64,000 nucleotides of DNA from Sphingobacterium humi (GTDB lineage: Bacteria; Bacteroidota; Bacteroidia; Sphingobacteriales; Sphingobacteriaceae). The first letter of the stretch is position 1. Each line of letters starts with the position of its first letter. The DNA lies in contig NZ_WSQA01000007.1 of assembly GCF_009768885.1 (NCBI RefSeq), positions 62,001 to 126,000 on the forward strand, read 5' to 3'. The notes beneath the pieces were generated by a model. It did not search any database, had not been told where the DNA came from, and was given only the letters and a program-made list of their open reading frames with translations. A program made the position numbers and the translations under genes. Of the stretch, positions 26,747 through 34,379 are shown piece by piece.

Positions 26747-26800
26747 CCACTGTTCTATTAATTAAATATTGTAATAATACAATACACAAAGATACAGTGG
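26747..26800 (-). promoter_or_regulatory. Promoter/operator region of the exopolysaccharide operon
   Basis: On the minus strand TATCTTTG (26794-26787) is an exact TAnnTTTG -7 box, although no good TTG lies at the right distance. Right downstream is a palindrome with 7-bp arms, TATTGTA-ATAA-TACAATA (26767-26784), inside an outer inverted repeat CCACTGT (26747-26753) / ACAGTGG (26794-26800). The palindrome would overlap the transcription start and looks like a dimeric-regulator site. The leader to the TolC-like start is about 115 bases. Confidence 0.45.
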
Positions 26801-26898
26801 ATACTTGCTTCTTTTCCCCACCCATAAAGGTGGTTTTTAACGGAAAACCGAAAAAAAAACTTGATTATAGGAAGAAGTAGATATGGCTTTTTCGCCCT

Positions 26899-27708
26899 CT
26901 AGGGGATATAAAACCCCTGATACAAGGTTTTTAGCTCATAGATTCCTGTTTTTAAAATGCCATGTTGCTGAAGGGTAGTTTGAACATCGGCAATTTGACC
27001 AACACTAGCATAATCAATCGTTCGCAATACCCATACAAAGTTATCTTGTAATTGCGCGCGCAGGTCCACCGTCCGTTGAATCAACTTCAAAACATTCGGG
27101 TTCTCATAGGCCATGATGTAGGCCGGAATGTTCAGCTGGGCCAATAAGATGGCCGTTGAAGCTTGGGTATGCATCGGGATGCTGATGTTTATGTCAATTT
27201 GCTGGTAGTTGCACCAAGTTTTGGTACTATCGATCAACTCGTTGAAGCGATTGGTATACAGGTTTAAATTGTCTTTATAATCTGACAAGGCATGAGGTTC
27301 TACATCTAGGTGAACACCCGTATAACCTACGGCTTTCAGGTTTATCAATTTCTTCTTTAGATCTTGAAAACCATTATCTTTTTGCACATAACTATTCTCA
27401 CCAATGAGGCGATATATACGAATCCCATTGGCTTTCATCAAGGCAATAAAGCTGCGGATTTTGTCTGAATCTTCAGCACCGGGCGAAAGGAATACTTCCT
27501 CGATTTGAAACAGATGTAGCTGCGCCAATAAGTCTTCATTGCTTGTTGCTTTGAAATATGCAGACCATATGTAGGTGCTTTTAAAGGTTAAGCCTTGTTG
27601 TTGCATGCGAGCAGAAACCGCTACTTGGGGCACATGCGCCATCAATGTAAATGGTGCCAAGAAACAGGCTAACAAAAAGAATAAAATTGGAGTAGACAAT
27701 GATTTCAT
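26899..27708 (-). CDS. Secreted TIM-barrel glycosidase-like protein
   Basis: A signal peptide (ending LMAH) precedes one (beta/alpha)8-like domain of about 245 residues. The pattern YTGVHLDVEPHAL near residue 135-150 resembles the catalytic strand of GH18/GH114-like glycosidases, and IRIYRLIGENSYV fits an earlier barrel strand. The acidic residues of DVEP are candidate catalytic groups. It lies between the response-regulator gene (22 bases upstream) and the exopolysaccharide operon. A role in trimming or releasing the exopolysaccharide, as PelA or PgaB do elsewhere, is inferred. It is not assigned to a family. Confidence 0.7.
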   Translation of the reverse strand: MKSLSTPILFFLLACFLAPFTLMAHVPQVAVSARMQQQGLTFKSTYIWSAYFKATSNEDLLAQLHLFQIEEVFLSPGAEDSDKIRSFIALMKANGIRIYRLIGENSYVQKDNGFQDLKKKLINLKAVGYTGVHLDVEPHALSDYKDNLNLYTNRFNELIDSTKTWCNYQQIDINISIPMHTQASTAILLAQLNIPAYIMAYENPNVLKLIQRTVDLRAQLQDNFVWVLRTIDYASVGQIADVQTTLQQHGILKTGIYELKTLYQGFYIP

Positions 27709-27730
27709 AGGGGAAATGGAAATGCTAAAG

Positions 27731-28378
27731 TTATTTATATTTTAATATGAGTTCAGATCGGCTATTGACTTCTAGCTTTTTATAAATATTACGGATATGA
27801 AATTTTACGGTATCCACACTAACAAATAATTTAGCAGCCACATCTTTGTAGGTTGCCCCTTCCTGCAGCATAGATACAATTTCAATCTCCCGCGGGGTCA
27901 GTTGTTCTGCTTTATCGTATTTTGACTTGGTTTGCACCGGGTTAAAATGATCAAAAACCAAGCGTGCGACCTGTGGGCTCATCACAGAGCCTCCTTTCAT
28001 CACTTCCAACAACTGTTCTTCAATTTGAGCCAAGGGTGTACTTTTCAATAGGTAGCCCGAAGCACCCGCACATAAAGCCTGGAAAACATTGTCCCGGTTA
28101 TCAAAAACGGTAAACATCACCACCTGTGTTTCCGGCCTCCGGCGCTTGACATACCAGGTGAGTTCGATTCCTGTTTTGCCAGGAAGGCCAATATCGCTCA
28201 GCACAATATCAAGGTTTTGGCTTTTCCAGGTTTCAGTAAATTCCTCAAAGGAAGAACAAACGATCTCCAGATCAAAATGTTCCGAATATTCAAAAAAGGA
28301 ACGGATTGATTCCAACACGGGAATCCGGTCTTCAATGACGGCAAGTTTAAAAGGGGCTTGAATAGACTGTTCTTTCAT
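27731..28378 (-). CDS. NarL/FixJ-type response regulator
   Basis: Residues 1-125 form a receiver domain with acidic residue Asp17 and the phospho-acceptor Asp62 in VLSDIGLPGKTG. Residues 150-212 form a LuxR-type HTH (LTPREIEIVSMLQEGATYKDVAAKLFVS, then DTVKFHIRNIYKKLEV). This is the kind of regulator driven by HisKA_3 kinases, and one is encoded about 1.1 kb upstream on the same strand. It probably controls the neighbouring secreted protein and exopolysaccharide genes. Confidence 0.95.
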   Translation of the reverse strand: MKEQSIQAPFKLAVIEDRIPVLESIRSFFEYSEHFDLEIVCSSFEEFTETWKSQNLDIVLSDIGLPGKTGIELTWYVKRRRPETQVVMFTVFDNRDNVFQALCAGASGYLLKSTPLAQIEEQLLEVMKGGSVMSPQVARLVFDHFNPVQTKSKYDKAEQLTPREIEIVSMLQEGATYKDVAAKLFVSVDTVKFHIRNIYKKLEVNSRSELILKYK

Positions 28379-28387
28379 ATCAGGGGT

Positions 28388-29230
28388 TTAGGATGGGTTG
28401 ATTGCATTGATTTTCACGTTATTTTGACGAATAATAAAAATACTACTGAACAACATCCACAAACTAAAGCCAAAGAAATAGCTGCTAAACCAAATCATTT
28501 GATTTAAATCTTGAAGTATAAAATTCGCCTGCAGCTGATTGGACATTAAACTTAAGATGACACTAGACTGCATCAAAATGTGAATGGTGTAAAATATGGT
28601 AAAACTCATGACATAAGGCTTGTAAAAACCCGGTACATTAGAATTGTTTTTATCGAAAAGATAAACCAATCGCCATTGCGCGGTGAGGTAAATAAAAGCA
28701 AGGCCCGTTTTGATGATATAATGCCATTTCTGCGGAATAAAACCATAGGAATGCGTGTAACTGACTCTAAAATCTTGAATAACCGCATCGATTAATTGTA
28801 GCTTATCAGGCCTACTGGCCAAGGCATAAGGCAAAATATCGATCAATCCGAAGATGAAGGGCAATAAATGAAGCCATAACAAGCGGGGTTTTAATGAACC
28901 CTGTGGAAATAGACTATACAGGGTGAAGAAATAAGCTGCAGGGGCCAGTAAATAGTAAAGAGGAATGCCTTTGTTATATAATTCCGGCAGCTTACGGATC
29001 TGCCCACTATACAGCAGCACATAGACCAGCACTGTCCAAAAGAATACGCCAATGACCACGCATAAATACCCTTCTATTTGCCGCCTACTTCCACGCAAAT
29101 AAATTAAGCGCAGCATCACGGCAAGCAGCATAAACAGCAAGGCCAGTAGCGCAAGAAATACAGCAGTATCATAAAGACCTTGTACGGGCTGCAAGGCAGC
29201 CATAAAAATTTCACCCATAGTGTTAATCAT
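28388..29230 (-). CDS. Seven-helix membrane protein, sensor half of an AraC-type membrane regulator
   Basis: About seven hydrophobic helices fill this 280-residue protein (for example TAVFLALLALLFMLLAVMLR, LCVVIGVFFWTVLVYVLLY, YYLLAPAAYFFTLYSLF, LLWLHLLPFIFGLIDILPYA, and MIWFSSYFFGFSLWMLFSSIFI at the end). The LYxKGIPLYYLLAPAAYFFT and WLHLLPF patterns are those of Bacteroidota 7TM proteins that normally carry a C-terminal AraC HTH. Here the protein stops at the last helix, so no DNA-binding part is present. It sits 9 bases before the response regulator and may act as a sensor or modulator of that system. Confidence 0.8.
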   Translation of the reverse strand: MINTMGEIFMAALQPVQGLYDTAVFLALLALLFMLLAVMLRLIYLRGSRRQIEGYLCVVIGVFFWTVLVYVLLYSGQIRKLPELYNKGIPLYYLLAPAAYFFTLYSLFPQGSLKPRLLWLHLLPFIFGLIDILPYALASRPDKLQLIDAVIQDFRVSYTHSYGFIPQKWHYIIKTGLAFIYLTAQWRLVYLFDKNNSNVPGFYKPYVMSFTIFYTIHILMQSSVILSLMSNQLQANFILQDLNQMIWFSSYFFGFSLWMLFSSIFIIRQNNVKINAINPS

Positions 29231-29304
29231 ACGGTTAGGATTGTTCGACCAAATTGGAAGGGGAATCGTGCGATTATACCTTCATTATCTTTTTTTCTAT
29301 AACA

Positions 29305-29320
29305 AAAATCCTAGGATTTT
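29305..29320. promoter_or_regulatory. Perfect 16-base palindrome between kinase and 7TM genes
   Basis: AAAATCCTAGGATTTT is self-complementary. It lies 75 bases upstream of the 7TM gene and 134 bases after the kinase stop. It has no loop, so it is more like a protein-binding site than a terminator. Confidence 0.3.
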
Positions 29321-29453
29321 CCCGGAAATCCAGTGTCGTGCATCATCCTAAAATGAAAGTTTAACCACATATTTTATGCTTAAACACCCTGTTTCGTCAC
29401 TATTTTTTATGCATACGCTTACATTTTTTTGTAATTATTTTATGTCCAATACC

Positions 29454-32400
29454 TTAACTATCCATGCTTAACTTCCCCAATTGCAGACGGCGCCAGAAGC
29501 TTTTTGCCGCCACCCAACGAACTTCCACCTCAAAGACCGAGGCTTGGTTGCTATACTGAAATGTGGCGCCAATTTGTTTGGCGCGCAATTGCATATTCTT
29601 TAAGCCATAACTCCGCCGTTTTATCCCCTCTTGCTCTTGTTGCTGTGGCACCTCATTTTTCACCACTAAACAGATAGCACTGTCGGTTGACCGAAACCGG
29701 ATATAAACCGTTGAAGGGGCAGCATGCTTGCAAATATTATGTAAAGCCTCTTTGTAAATGAGGTATAAATTCTGGCGAACCAAGGTAGACAGGGTGCCTG
29801 GCGATTTAATGCGGATATCAAATTGCACCTGAAAGCCTGCAGGAATCAATAACTGACTTGCTAAATAGCGCATTCTATGCTCCAGGCTAGTTAAATTGCT
29901 ATTCCCCGGATCTACCGTCCAGATAATATCGTCCATCACTTGAATGGCTTCCCGACTGTAGGAGGCAATGGTTTCTACGGCATGTTCCTGCCGGGGTGCT
30001 AAACTGCTATGGCGTACTAAGTCGGACTGCATGGAAATTCCCGTTAATAATCCGCCAACCTCATCGTGCAGATCGGCCGATATTTTCCTACGCAAGGCCC
30101 TATCGTTTTTTACCCGGCGTCCATTCTCGAATAAGACTAATAGCACGGTTGTCCCGATAAAACATAACAAGAGGAGGTAAAACATCGGAGTTTCTATAAA
30201 CTCCGGTTTTTTATAGATCACCCATTGCCGTGTAAACTCTTCTTTGGAGTGCGTAAGCATTGCTTTTACCTCCACGGTATACTCCCCCGCCGGCAAGCCT
30301 GTAAGGTTGATTTGGGAGAGCTCTGGCATTTCCTGAAACTCCTCCATCAAGGGACTCACTTTAAAATATAACTGGTATAACTGTCGATATTGGTTTGGTT
30401 TTGCAAAGTCCATCGTCAATACGGCCACATCACTCGGCAAGGATATGGTATCCTTCAATTGATATTGCCCATAGCCATCGGAGTGGGTATTTGCCTTTTG
30501 CCCCAAATGAATGCCCGTCAGCAAGGGCTGAACAGTTTGTGACGCTTCGGTTTTCTCTAACAAACTGTTCGGATCGAAATATACATAGCCATTTACACCG
30601 CCCATAAAAAGTAGCTGTTGGGTTTCATCCCAATAGCTTGCGGCATGGTTAAATTCTTCAAAAGGCAAGCCATCGGTATGGAAAAAATGCTGCATTTTAT
30701 GATTGGAGTACACTGATAAGCCCTTGTAAGTCCCTAAAAACAAATGGTCTTTATACCATTTCATTTGGTAAATGATATTACTTCCTAAGCCCTCCTCTTC
30801 GGTATACAGCTGTTGGATTTGCCCTTTCAGATCTTGAATAACCAGCCCACTCCCCTTCGTAGCGAGATAGATCGAATTGTCCTTGATGCTAAAATCATAG
30901 ACTTGCATATCCTTATGGTCTTGGGGGAATAGTTTTTCACTGCGCCCCCGGGTATAGCGATAGAATCCTCGATCGCAGGCATAATACAATACCCCACGAT
31001 GCATGGCCAACTGATACATCCGCATCCCTTTGGTAAAGAATTCTCCTTGCTGGTTTAGTAAGGGTTTGAGTTCGCCATTATCGCGCTCATAGCTCCATAA
31101 TCCATTATAAGTACCCACCAATAGCTCCCGCTCTTTCGTGGGAATTACGCAAAATGCCAAACCCGAATACCAGGACTTATAGCGGGCCTGCATATGAATG
31201 GGGGCAGATTTTATTTTCCCTTTGATGAGATAGGCTAAGAAATCGCTTTCTAAAGCAACGATACTGGTATCCGGATGGATGGATAAAAAATCATAGTAAT
31301 TATCGCTTCGGTTGCTCAAGTCTTCTTTCGGTTCCTCGCCAGGTTTCCAGGTTCTTAATAATCCATAGCCTCCAAAATAATAGGTATCGCCTTGTTTTTG
31401 CATCCCCCGCACCGAGCCTACATCCAAATGATTAAAAGGCTTAAAGGTTTTGAAAACACTCAACAATCCTTTTTCTGTCGCTAACAACCATTCCTTATCC
31501 CCCGGTTGTCTGGAATTTACCCGCCGCGAGAAAAACTCCGTACCGAAGAGGTGGTTCCCTTGCGATAAAAAATGAAAGTCCGTATCCCTGGAAAAAGCGC
31601 GGTACTTGCCGTTAGGTAAAAAGAAAAGAACCTTATCCTGATCTGGAAGCACCCAATGGCTCCAATTGACGACATGATCGAATGGTTTTTCGCTAATTTT
31701 AACCGGCTTGAAGGTCGAGCCATTATAGATGTAATAGCCTAGTTTATAATTTCGGATCAGCACCCCACCTTTGATGGCTATTAAATCATCCAGCCTTTTA
31801 TGCATGCCTTCCGGGAAATTCTGAAAATTATAACGTCCGGTGTTAAGCTCATAATGATGCAGACGCCCTTTATGCGCATACCAGATATGTTGATCATCCA
31901 GCGAAATCAATTGATTTACAGGTTCGGAAAAGTTAATGTTAGATGGTATAAAATCGGCGAGCTTCTTTGCCTTTTTAGGCATCACCTCCCAAAGTTGAGT
32001 ATGGTCGACAATCACAAAAAAGCGTTGCGCATTGCGGTATACAGTGATTTGTCGCTTATTCAGAAATACGCCTAAACCATCTACATCCGTTAAAAAGCTC
32101 CAGGAATGGGTATCGAATATATGCATTCCGGCGATGGTCTCGATCCAGATTCTTCCCCATGGATCGGCCTTGGCATGAATCGCCTCTGCAAAGGGCAATT
32201 CTTTCCCATAGAGCTTACTCAAGGGCAGCAGCCGTACCCCATCATAACGGTATACCTTTCCCCCGGATACCATCCAGAAGATGCCCAAGGGGTCCTTACT
32301 GGCACTGGAAATCATGGCATGGAATTTATCTACCCCATGTAATACCTCAACACATTTATACGATTGCGCGTATAAGCCTGCCGGCCAACAATGGAGCAGC

Positions 32401-32462
32401 AACAAACAAAGCACAGAAATAGTCAAGCGGAATCGAGGGTAGAATCGCTTTTTGAATTTCAT
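29454..32462 (-). CDS. Two-component sensor histidine kinase with periplasmic propeller (HisKA_3)
   Basis: The start is set at the ATG at 32462 (MKFKKRFYPRFRLT), giving a normal signal peptide that ends AGLYAQ; the longer frame adds 17 unlikely residues. Residues 30-640 form a periplasmic propeller built from Reg_prop-type blades (GILWM/GRIWIE-like, KWYKDHLFLGTYKGLSVYS). A Y_Y_Y-type Ig domain follows (QLYFKVSPLM to GEYTVEVKA). One membrane helix is near 760-780, then a HisKA_3 box ISADLHDEVGGLLTGIS (His about 799) and an HATPase with N-box LIYKEALHNICKHA. It is not a hybrid, since no receiver or AraC domain is fused. The NarL-type regulator at 27731-28378 is the likely partner. Confidence 0.93.
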   Translation of the reverse strand: MKFKKRFYPRFRLTISVLCLLLLHCWPAGLYAQSYKCVEVLHGVDKFHAMISSASKDPLGIFWMVSGGKVYRYDGVRLLPLSKLYGKELPFAEAIHAKADPWGRIWIETIAGMHIFDTHSWSFLTDVDGLGVFLNKRQITVYRNAQRFFVIVDHTQLWEVMPKKAKKLADFIPSNINFSEPVNQLISLDDQHIWYAHKGRLHHYELNTGRYNFQNFPEGMHKRLDDLIAIKGGVLIRNYKLGYYIYNGSTFKPVKISEKPFDHVVNWSHWVLPDQDKVLFFLPNGKYRAFSRDTDFHFLSQGNHLFGTEFFSRRVNSRQPGDKEWLLATEKGLLSVFKTFKPFNHLDVGSVRGMQKQGDTYYFGGYGLLRTWKPGEEPKEDLSNRSDNYYDFLSIHPDTSIVALESDFLAYLIKGKIKSAPIHMQARYKSWYSGLAFCVIPTKERELLVGTYNGLWSYERDNGELKPLLNQQGEFFTKGMRMYQLAMHRGVLYYACDRGFYRYTRGRSEKLFPQDHKDMQVYDFSIKDNSIYLATKGSGLVIQDLKGQIQQLYTEEEGLGSNIIYQMKWYKDHLFLGTYKGLSVYSNHKMQHFFHTDGLPFEEFNHAASYWDETQQLLFMGGVNGYVYFDPNSLLEKTEASQTVQPLLTGIHLGQKANTHSDGYGQYQLKDTISLPSDVAVLTMDFAKPNQYRQLYQLYFKVSPLMEEFQEMPELSQINLTGLPAGEYTVEVKAMLTHSKEEFTRQWVIYKKPEFIETPMFYLLLLCFIGTTVLLVLFENGRRVKNDRALRRKISADLHDEVGGLLTGISMQSDLVRHSSLAPRQEHAVETIASYSREAIQVMDDIIWTVDPGNSNLTSLEHRMRYLASQLLIPAGFQVQFDIRIKSPGTLSTLVRQNLYLIYKEALHNICKHAAPSTVYIRFRSTDSAICLVVKNEVPQQQEQEGIKRRSYGLKNMQLRAKQIGATFQYSNQASVFEVEVRWVAAKSFWRRLQLGKLSMDS

Positions 32463-32576
32463 AGAGATGGTTAAAAATCGGAGCAAAGATAATGGAATAT
32501 GAATACCCTCCAAATTTCTTACCTCCGACTATTTATCATTTACAGAAAATGACAAATATTTAAGAATCGGGCAATT

Positions 32577-32618
32577 AACTCCTTGATATAAACAACTGCC
32601 TGATGATATCAAGGAGTT
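32577..32618. other. Long inverted repeat upstream of the histidine kinase
   Basis: Arms AACTCCTTGATAT (32577-32589) and ATATCAAGGAGTT (32606-32618) are perfectly complementary over 13 bases around a 16-base loop. On the plus strand a T-rich stretch (ATTTTTTTG) follows 15 bases later; on the minus strand no T-run follows. It could end transcription of the small downstream-facing gene or act as an operator for the kinase. Confidence 0.4.
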
Positions 32619-32651
32619 TCTTCCCGATATTTTTTTGGAGAAAAGCGAGAA

Positions 32652-32900
32652 CTAATGCTGACGAATAGCATTGATTAATTCGGCTTTCGTCATTTTGGAG
32701 CGGCCCTTAATTCCGATGGTTTTCGCCTCCTCCATTAAGGATCCTTTATCTCTTTCATCCAATTTCTTGGAATTATGATCGATGGTTCCCGCCGCTTGGG
32801 CATTGGAAATACGAGCTGCCTTTTCATCGCTCATCCCTTCTTTCTTCAAGGCTTTGTAAGTATCCTCTTTTTTGATACTTGGGTTTTTAGACTGTGGCAT
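32652..32900 (-). CDS. DUF7218 / Rho-N-terminal-like small protein
   Basis: This 82-residue soluble, highly charged protein begins with an N-terminal segment NPSIKKEDTYKALKKEGMSDEKAARISNA, then a flexible linker, and ends in a SAP/Rho-N-like helix-extended-helix (EAKTIGIKGRSKMTKAELINAIR). The two parts are the hallmarks of the small DUF7218 family common in soil bacteria. Nucleic-acid binding is inferred from the Rho-N/SAP-like part. It is monocistronic and unrelated to its neighbours. Confidence 0.85.
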   Translation of the reverse strand: MPQSKNPSIKKEDTYKALKKEGMSDEKAARISNAQAAGTIDHNSKKLDERDKGSLMEEAKTIGIKGRSKMTKAELINAIRQH

Positions 32901-32995
32901 GATATTATTCCTTTCCTTTATAAGGGGAACAGTTCAGGGAATGAATAGTTGTAGCATGGAGGTAAAGTGTTGCTACCTTTTTCTATGGAAGGGCT

Positions 32996-33026
32996 AAAAA
33001 AGGCCTTGCATGATGCAAAGCCTTTT
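32996..33026 (-). terminator. Terminator of the flavin oxidoreductase gene
   Basis: On the minus strand the hairpin GGCTTTGCA-TCA-TGCAAGGCC (one mismatch) is followed by TTTTTTA. It lies 9 bases after the stop of the gene at 33036. Confidence 0.85.
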
Positions 33027-33035
33027 ATACGATTT

Positions 33036-34277
33036 TTAGGAATGACTTGATTGCTTAATCAAATAAGCCATATTTTTCACAATATTATGGTGCTTGGCCA
33101 CAAAAGGGTTCTCCTTATTCCAAACATAGCCTGCCAATACCGCACATATCCTTTCCTTCACTTCCGGATTTTCCGGCTGATGGTAGAATAATTCCTGCAA
33201 ATTGCCGGTATACCATTCTTTCACATAGGTCGTAAACACCTCGATACCATACTGCATATAGGCTGAATATTCCTGATCCCAATCCACTTGCTCACCAGCT
33301 AATTGGCGGTGCGCTAGTTTGGCGGCCAATATACCCGATTCGGTGGCAAAGCATACGCCCGACGAAAAGACAGGGTCTAAAAACTCGGTGCTATTTCCCG
33401 TCAAGGCATAACCCGGGCCATGAAATTGGGAAACCGCAACGGAATAATTGGTCAATCGGATTGGATCGAATTCATAAGGTAAACCCTGGAACCGATTGAC
33501 ATAATGATCGGATAATTGGATGGCATTTTGAATCGCCTCTTTATTATCCATGGTTTCCGATAATTTATTGATATAGTCTGTAGGTCCTACAATACCAACA
33601 CTGGTGTTGCCATTGGAAAAAGGAATAACCCATAGCCACACTTCCCTTTCGATAATATCGAAGGATATTTGTGTTCCTTCTATGCCGGCCGGCCTGCGCA
33701 GGTCGTTGATATGGGTAAAAATAGCAGAGTGGTAATCGAGCTTGGAAGGCATTTCCAGCTTCAACAAGCGTGGTAATACCCGACCATAGCCACTGCAATC
33801 AATCACAAACTTGGCAGATATCGTACTTTCCTTTCCTGATTTATCACGAATGGTACTGATGGAATCTGTTCCATGGAATTGGACATCCAACAGTTCAGTT
33901 TCAAAGGCAATATCCACCCCTTTACGTTGCAACTCATCGGTCATTGCTTTATCGAAATCAGCCCGTGGAATCTGCCAGGTCCAGTCCCAGCCTGCTCCAA
34001 ATTTCTCACTGAAATCAAAAACACATTGTTGTTCGCCTCGGATAAAACGTGCGCCCGGTTTTTTCTCAAAGCCATAGCTGTCCAAGGCCTCCAAGAGTCC
34101 GGCTTCCTCAAAGTGATCCATCACCCTGGGAATCAAGCTCTCACCAACCACTACTCGTGGGAAGCGCTGCTTCTCGACAACTTTAATCTTCGCGCCTTGC
34201 TGTTGCAGATAACCGGCAGCTACACTACCACTAGGGCCTGCTCCAATGATTAGGATATCAACATTTTCGTTTTCCAT
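33036..34277 (-). CDS. FAD-dependent halogenase/monooxygenase-like oxidoreductase of the flexirubin cluster
   Basis: The 413-residue protein has the FAD-binding motif GAGPSG (12-17), the VVVGESLIPRV segment near 42-52 and WLWVIP (214-219), which matches the WxWxIP signature of flavin-dependent halogenases. The second FAD motif is replaced by ALTGNSTEFLDPVFSSGV. Homologues occur beside flexirubin clusters and could hydroxylate or chlorinate the aryl head group. The WxWxIP motif alone does not prove halogenation. It is transcribed away from the tyrosine ammonia-lyase gene with 102 bases between their starts, so the two units can share control. Confidence 0.85.
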   Translation of the reverse strand: MENENVDILIIGAGPSGSVAAGYLQQQGAKIKVVEKQRFPRVVVGESLIPRVMDHFEEAGLLEALDSYGFEKKPGARFIRGEQQCVFDFSEKFGAGWDWTWQIPRADFDKAMTDELQRKGVDIAFETELLDVQFHGTDSISTIRDKSGKESTISAKFVIDCSGYGRVLPRLLKLEMPSKLDYHSAIFTHINDLRRPAGIEGTQISFDIIEREVWLWVIPFSNGNTSVGIVGPTDYINKLSETMDNKEAIQNAIQLSDHYVNRFQGLPYEFDPIRLTNYSVAVSQFHGPGYALTGNSTEFLDPVFSSGVCFATESGILAAKLAHRQLAGEQVDWDQEYSAYMQYGIEVFTTYVKEWYTGNLQELFYHQPENPEVKERICAVLAGYVWNKENPFVAKHHNIVKNMAYLIKQSSHS

Positions 34278-34301
34278 AGCCTCAAATAAATAATTAAATT
34301 C

Positions 34302-34335
34302 TATTTTTGGGAAATAAAAATTTGTCCCAAAATTA
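34302..34335. promoter_or_regulatory. Divergent promoter region with two -7-like boxes
   Basis: TATTTTTG at 34302-34309 on the plus strand and TAATTTTG at 34335-34328 on the minus strand both fit TAnnTTTG. They point towards the ammonia-lyase and the flavoprotein gene respectively. No convincing TTG boxes lie at 19-21 bases, so both are weak predictions. Confidence 0.4.
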
Positions 34336-34379
34336 CAACCATTTGGAACAATTAAAAGATAAGAAACTAATTATTTTTA

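Noticed and set aside
33873-34253. A 126-residue plus-strand frame opposite the flavoprotein gene
   Set aside because: It mirrors the FAD-binding coding region and has no protein-like features of its own.
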